Positions 61,416 to 64,000 of a DNA stretch of 64,000 nucleotides are shown piece after piece. The notes under the pieces were generated by a model that worked only from the letters and a program-made list of their open reading frames with translations, did not search any database and was not told the origin of the DNA. Origin of the DNA: JBBDJG01 sp040880005 (GTDB taxonomy: Bacteria; Actinomycetota; Thermoleophilia; Solirubrobacterales; JBBDJG01); NCBI GenBank assembly GCA_040880005.1, contig JBBDJG010000015.1, positions 61,743-125,742 on the forward strand. The letters run 5' to 3'. The translations under genes were made by a program, and so were the position numbers. The number at the start of each line of letters is the position of its first letter. The first letter of the stretch is position 1.

Positions 61416-61421
61416 TATACT
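61416..61421 (+). promoter_or_regulatory. -10 box of the toxin-antitoxin operon
   Basis: TATACT lies 8 bases before the antitoxin ATG at 61430, so transcription would begin at or next to the start codon and no ribosome site is present: a leaderless mRNA. The -35 region is not recognisable. Confidence 0.5.
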
Positions 61422-61429
61422 TGGTTGGT

Positions 61430-61672
61430 ATGACCGCCAAGGAGAAGCTTGTTCATGCAATTGATGGGCTGTCCGAGTCCGAGGCTCGCGACACCCTTCA
61501 CTATCTTGCAGAGCGTCATCATCAGGACGCGCTGGTGGAGTTTCTCAAGGGCGTTCCCGAGGGTGAGGATCCAACCACACCCGAGGAGGAGGAGGGTCTC
61601 CGCGAAGCGAGAGCCGAGGTCGAGCGTGGTGAGACGGTGGTACTCGAAGACCTCAAGCGCGAACTGACTTGA
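61430..61672 (+). CDS. Antitoxin of a RelE/ParE-type pair
   Basis: The 80-residue acidic protein begins MTAKEKLVHAIDGLSESEAR and has an acidic C-terminal part (VPEGEDPTTPEEEEGLREAR, VVLEDLKREL) like RelB-type antitoxins that wrap the toxin. ATG 61430 is favoured by the leaderless promoter; a longer frame from 61391 is less likely. Its stop overlaps the toxin start (TTGA). Confidence 0.8.
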   Translation: MTAKEKLVHAIDGLSESEARDTLHYLAERHHQDALVEFLKGVPEGEDPTTPEEEEGLREARAEVERGETVVLEDLKRELT

Positions 61673-61935
61673 GCGCGCGCAAATCGTGGCGCGTCGAGTT
61701 CTCGGCTCGCGCGGCACGTGACGTGCGCCGCCTGGACCCACCCGTCCGCCGACGAGTGCTCGACGCGCTTGAACAGCTGAGAGGCGACGGTCCGCGTGGC
61801 GACGTAATCCGGCTCAAGGGCGGCGACGATTTCCGCTTGCGCGTAGGTGACTGGCGCGTGCGCTTCCAGCACGATCACGCGGCCCGCACGATCTACGTGC
61901 TGCGTGTCTTGCCCCGCGGTCGCGCGTACCGGTGA
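61669..61935 (+). CDS. RelE/ParE family toxin
   Basis: The 88-residue basic protein matches the RelE/ParE fold: WRVEFSARAARDVRRLDPPV, RLKGGDDFRLRVGDWRVRFQ and IYVLRVLPRGRAYR. RelE types cut mRNA on the ribosome and ParE types poison gyrase; the C-terminal Arg residues fit RelE, but the class is not certain. The start is TTG 61669 overlapping the antitoxin stop. Confidence 0.88.
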   Translation: MSARKSWRVEFSARAARDVRRLDPPVRRRVLDALEQLRGDGPRGDVIRLKGGDDFRLRVGDWRVRFQHDHAARTIYVLRVLPRGRAYR

Positions 61936-62102
61936 ACTGACAAGCCTTCAGGTCTAGCGAAGCCGTTTGCGACTTGTTCGAGCCGAAGCCATTCCCGGTT
62001 GGCCTTCGCCCGAAGGCCGCCCTTTACGCGTTGGTGCTTGTTGGGCTTGCATTGAAGGCAACCGGCTCGTGTGCTCTTGGGTCCTTTGCGCCGATGAGTC
62101 AT
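61893..62102 (-). CDS. Small basic protein with CXXCKP motif
   Basis: A possible 69-residue protein: MTHRRKGPKSTRAGCLQCKP then NKHQRVKGGLRAKANREWL. The GCLQCKPNK core resembles a small conserved basic protein seen in many bacteria (often GCLxCKPHK), of unknown role. The ribosome site is weak (AAAGAG). Its 3' end is antisense to the last 43 bases of the RelE-like gene, so the C-terminal 20 residues may not be original. Confidence 0.45.
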   Translation of the reverse strand: MTHRRKGPKSTRAGCLQCKPNKHQRVKGGLRAKANREWLRLEQVANGFARPEGLSVHRYARPRGKTRST

Positions 62103-62199
62103 CTCTTTGGAGTATGAAGCAACCGCACGGAGTTGACCGGCCGGCGCTCGAGCCGATCCCTTAAGCTCGGTCTTGCGGTCGCTCGTGATCACGTTGAAA

Positions 62200-62868
62200 T
62201 CAGTCTGGCCGTCGGTCGCGTCGTTCGGTGCTGTGTGCCGTGTCGACGTCCAAACCCTCCCGGTACAGTCGAACGCTGAAAGCGCCGAGGAGCAGCACTG
62301 CCGGTAGGAACATGAGCAGGACCGCGGGCGTCAGCATCGCTAGCGCGACAAACAGCGCAAGCCAGGCGCCCCACTGTGGTAGCACCCGTCCCGTCCGAAG
62401 AGCAACTAACGCGGTGGGCGCAGCCACCGCAGCGATCGCGACCCCGAACGACGGAGCGCCGAACGCATAGGACACATCGAAGTAGATCTGGGCGGTATCG
62501 CTCGTGAGCTCGCCGTCATCGGCCCTCATGGCTCCAGCCATGTTGATCGTTTCAGCCCCGAGCGCGACCACGGCTGTGAGGACCGTGCCACCGAAGGCCA
62601 TAAGCGGCAATCCGCTCCGCCCTGGGCCCTCAGCGGCGGCGAGGCGCTCCCGTAACACGGCCCCAAACCAGACGAAGAACGGTAGCGAAACGATGCTGGT
62701 CGTTCCTCCGATGCGAATCTCAGTCGAAGTGCTCTTGTAGAAGGAGACGATCTCCTCGGCCCCAGCACCTTGCGGGGGCTGCTCGAAACCCCAGATCAGA
62801 TTGCCGATGGCGACCAGGACCGCAGTAGCCAGACCGGAGAGGGGTGCGAGGTGAGAAAGTCGATCCAC
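62200..62868 (-). CDS. Hypothetical membrane protein with about six spans
   Basis: The product of about 222 residues has spans such as LATAVLVAIGNLIWGFE, TSIVSLPFFVWFGAVL, PLMAFGGTVLTAVVALGA and AWLALFVALAMLTPAVLLMF. The layout resembles DUF4386-like integral membrane proteins common in actinobacteria; function is unknown. GTG 62868 is preferred over TTG 62904 because it lies directly before the first span; neither has a ribosome site. Confidence 0.72.
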   Translation of the reverse strand: MDRLSHLAPLSGLATAVLVAIGNLIWGFEQPPQGAGAEEIVSFYKSTSTEIRIGGTTSIVSLPFFVWFGAVLRERLAAAEGPGRSGLPLMAFGGTVLTAVVALGAETINMAGAMRADDGELTSDTAQIYFDVSYAFGAPSFGVAIAAVAAPTALVALRTGRVLPQWGAWLALFVALAMLTPAVLLMFLPAVLLLGAFSVRLYREGLDVDTAHSTERRDRRPD

Positions 62869-62944
62869 CGGCGTGAGCTTAATTCCGCGACGTGCCGGGC
62901 ACAAGTCGACGGGAAGAGCTCAACCATGTGCGATCCGTCCAGCA

Positions 62945-63001
62945 AAGCAACCAACCGGATGGAGCTAGTCGGACTCGAACCGACGACCTCCTGGGTGCGA
63001 T
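62945..63001 (-). repeat. 57-bp direct repeat at the intact tRNA-Ala (proximal att-like site)
   Basis: Matches 59569-59625 with two differences and covers the 3' 42 bases of the tRNA plus 15 bases beyond. Together the two repeats bracket 3.3 kb carrying the methyltransferase, SnoaL-like protein, toxin-antitoxin pair and membrane protein. Confidence 0.8.
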
Positions 63002-63032
63002 CCAGGCGCTCTCCCAACTGAGCTATAGCCCC
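62960..63032 (-). tRNA. tRNA-Ala (anticodon CGC)
   Basis: The 73-base cloverleaf begins GGGGCTATAGCTCAGTTGGG. The acceptor stem GGGGCTA pairs with TAGCTCC (one G-T pair). The D-arm is GCTC/GAGC, the anticodon arm CCTGG-ATCGCAC-CCAGG gives CGC (reads GCG, Ala), and the T-arm is GTCGG-TTCGAGT-CCGAC. CCA is not encoded. Its 3' half is the apparent target of several past insertions on the low-coordinate side. Confidence 0.96.
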
Positions 63033-63138
63033 GTGCGTGGCGGGGAAACCCGCCAACATGGCGATTATATGGGCGCCTGATCGGGCCACTCGCCCGTCTC
63101 ACCGCTGACGGCGCCGCTGCACTACCCTACGGGCTGTA

Positions 63139-63729
63139 ATGGGACCGTTGGATGACGCAATTCGCGAGCATCTCGAGCTGAAACGCCAGCACGGGACGAC
63201 GGAGGACGAGCTAAAACGCCAGGAGGATGAGGCGTTTGGTCGTGGCATCGTCGCGCCCGCGCCCGAGCCCGAACAACACGAACCGATTGTCGAACAGCAG
63301 GTCGTGCAGGCCGAGTCCGAGCCGATCGCTGAGTCCGAGCCTATCGCCGCACCGGAACCTATCGCCGCGCTGGAGCCCTTGCCCGAGCCGGTTACTCAAC
63401 ACGAGCCAGTCGTGCCTCCCGAGCCGGTCGGCGAACGCGAGCCGCTGCCGGACGAGCCGATCCCGCTGTCTCCCGAGCCCGAACCGTTGCCGGATCCGTT
63501 CCCCGAGCCGGAGCCCGATTTCGAACCGCTGCCGATGCCCGAACGGGAGCCCGACCTGGAGCCGGTGGCGGCTGCACAGCCGACCGAGCTTGCCGATCCT
63601 GCTTCGGAGGAAGAGATGGCCGGCGGAGAGGAAATCCTCGAGGAGACGCCCGAATTCCTGGAGGAGAGCCCCGACAGCGACCGCCTCTGGTTCGAGCATC
63701 AGGGCCCGAAAGACTTCGAATTCGACTGA
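63139..63729 (+). CDS. Pro/Glu-rich hypothetical protein with conserved ends
   Basis: The 196-residue acidic protein has an N-terminal helix MGPLDDAIREHLELKRQHGT with EDELKRQEDEAFG. A low-complexity middle (about 38-160) repeats Pro-Glu pairs (PEPIAALEPLPEPV, LSPEPEPLPDPFPEPEPDFE), and the C-terminus EFLEESPDSDRLWFEHQGPK ends DFEFD. The structured ends joined by an extended acidic linker suggest a scaffold or tether. No family function is known. It lies just beyond the tRNA-Ala on its 5' side. Confidence 0.78.
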   Translation: MGPLDDAIREHLELKRQHGTTEDELKRQEDEAFGRGIVAPAPEPEQHEPIVEQQVVQAESEPIAESEPIAAPEPIAALEPLPEPVTQHEPVVPPEPVGEREPLPDEPIPLSPEPEPLPDPFPEPEPDFEPLPMPEREPDLEPVAAAQPTELADPASEEEMAGGEEILEETPEFLEESPDSDRLWFEHQGPKDFEFD

Positions 63730-63913
63730 GAATTCGACTGAGTGCCACCGGACAGGCGTCCAGATAGCCGGACCCACCTTCACCAGGGCTCGCGATATAC
63801 CGACACAAGTTGCATCGGAAACGGATTTCCGGTCCTCGTGGTACGGACACCGCCTAAACGGGGAATGACTTCTCGAGAGGTATTTTTCCTCTCTGAGGAG
63901 CGGCACGGACGCA

Positions 63914-63943
63914 GAATGGGGTCAGCTTAGGCTGGCCCCATTC
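63914..63943. terminator. Strong hairpin near the right edge
   Basis: GAATGGGGTCAGC, loop TTAG, GCTGGCCCCATTC: a 13-bp stem with one T-G pair. No T-run follows on either strand. It could end transcripts of the Pro/Glu-rich gene or belong to the structured element that seems to begin at the right edge. Confidence 0.5.
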
Positions 63944-63944
63944 G

Positions 63945-64000
63945 CTTGGTACGCCCGGCATGGACACAGACTCGGGGGTGCAAGTCCTCTGTGGAGGTTG
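63945..64000 (+). other. Possible 5' part of a group II intron (runs off the right edge)
   Basis: The last 50 bases contain CGGGGGTGCAAGTCCTCTGT and GGAGGTTG, which recall the GGGTGnAAGTCCC segment of domain I in bacterial group II introns. Too little is visible to confirm, and no reverse transcriptase is in the window. Confidence 0.3.

Noticed and set aside
63742..63930. A 62-codon plus-strand frame after the Pro/Glu-rich gene
   Set aside because: No ribosome site, mixed composition and its end lies in the hairpin.
1..64000. CRISPR arrays, rRNA genes, intact integrases or transposases
   Set aside because: None were seen: no spaced direct repeats of CRISPR type, no rRNA-like sequence, and no recombinase or transposase motifs in any plausible frame.

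Overview
The window is high-GC and densely coded. ATG, GTG and TTG starts are mixed, and many neighbouring genes overlap by 4 bases (ATGA, GTGA). The order fhaA-fhaB-pstP-rodA-pbpA-pknB, a PASTA kinase, a split three-gene transhydrogenase and many secreted proteins with Lys/Arg-rich ends point to an actinobacterium. My inference is class Thermoleophilia (Solirubrobacterales-like); no rRNA is present to confirm this.

Layout. 1-0.9 kb: an anchored surface protein on the minus strand that runs off the left edge. 1.1-9.2 kb: the growth and division signalling operon (two FHA proteins, PP2C phosphatase, SEDS polymerase, class B PBP, PASTA kinase), with D-Ala-D-Ala ligase translationally coupled to pknB through a probable CTG start. 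9.2-12.5 kb: a GH15 enzyme and a second receptor kinase with a discoidin-like outer domain. 12.6-17.4 kb: thioredoxin-fold protein, small proteins, and a dedA-uppP-purM operon. 17.6-32.6 kb: a surface polysaccharide locus (nucleotide-sugar dehydratase/epimerase, LytR_C protein, polymerase/ligase, flippase, three glycosyltransferases, priming phosphoglycosyl transferase). It encloses a nucleotidyltransferase / glycerol-1-phosphate dehydrogenase / CDP-alcohol phosphotransferase module.

32.6-35.1 kb: an accessory patch with a DUF4143 ATPase that has its own promoter and operator-like repeats. Next to it is a decayed tRNA-Met fragment that supplies the stop codon of a DUF3105 gene. 35.2-49.8 kb: mostly chromosomal housekeeping, including an amine oxidase, an ECF sigma factor fused to a zinc anti-sigma domain and a membrane anchor, pntAA-pntAB-pntB, subtilase, LemA-HtpX, a beta-propeller protein, GST, and a divergent cold-shock protein/desaturase pair. 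50-56 kb: an FAD oxidoreductase, basic-tailed secreted proteins, a MoaD-like protein paired with a BNR propeller, and a truncated VOC gene.

56-63 kb: a plastic island on the 3' side of an intact tRNA-Ala(CGC) gene. It carries three partial copies of the tRNA's 3' portion, a 57-bp direct repeat, two toxin-antitoxin pairs (HicBA and RelE/ParE type), a HU-like protein, a duplicated array of 10-bp repeats, a frameshifted DUF1801 gene and two back-to-back gene fragments. It looks like several insertions stacked at one tRNA. 63.1-64 kb: a Pro/Glu-rich protein, a strong hairpin, and possibly the start of a group II intron at the right edge.

Most genes are ordinary. The best leads are the tRNA-Ala accretion island with its decamer repeats, the sigma/anti-sigma fusion, the CTG start of ddl, the DUF4143 operator, and the glycerol-1-phosphate module inside the polysaccharide locus.
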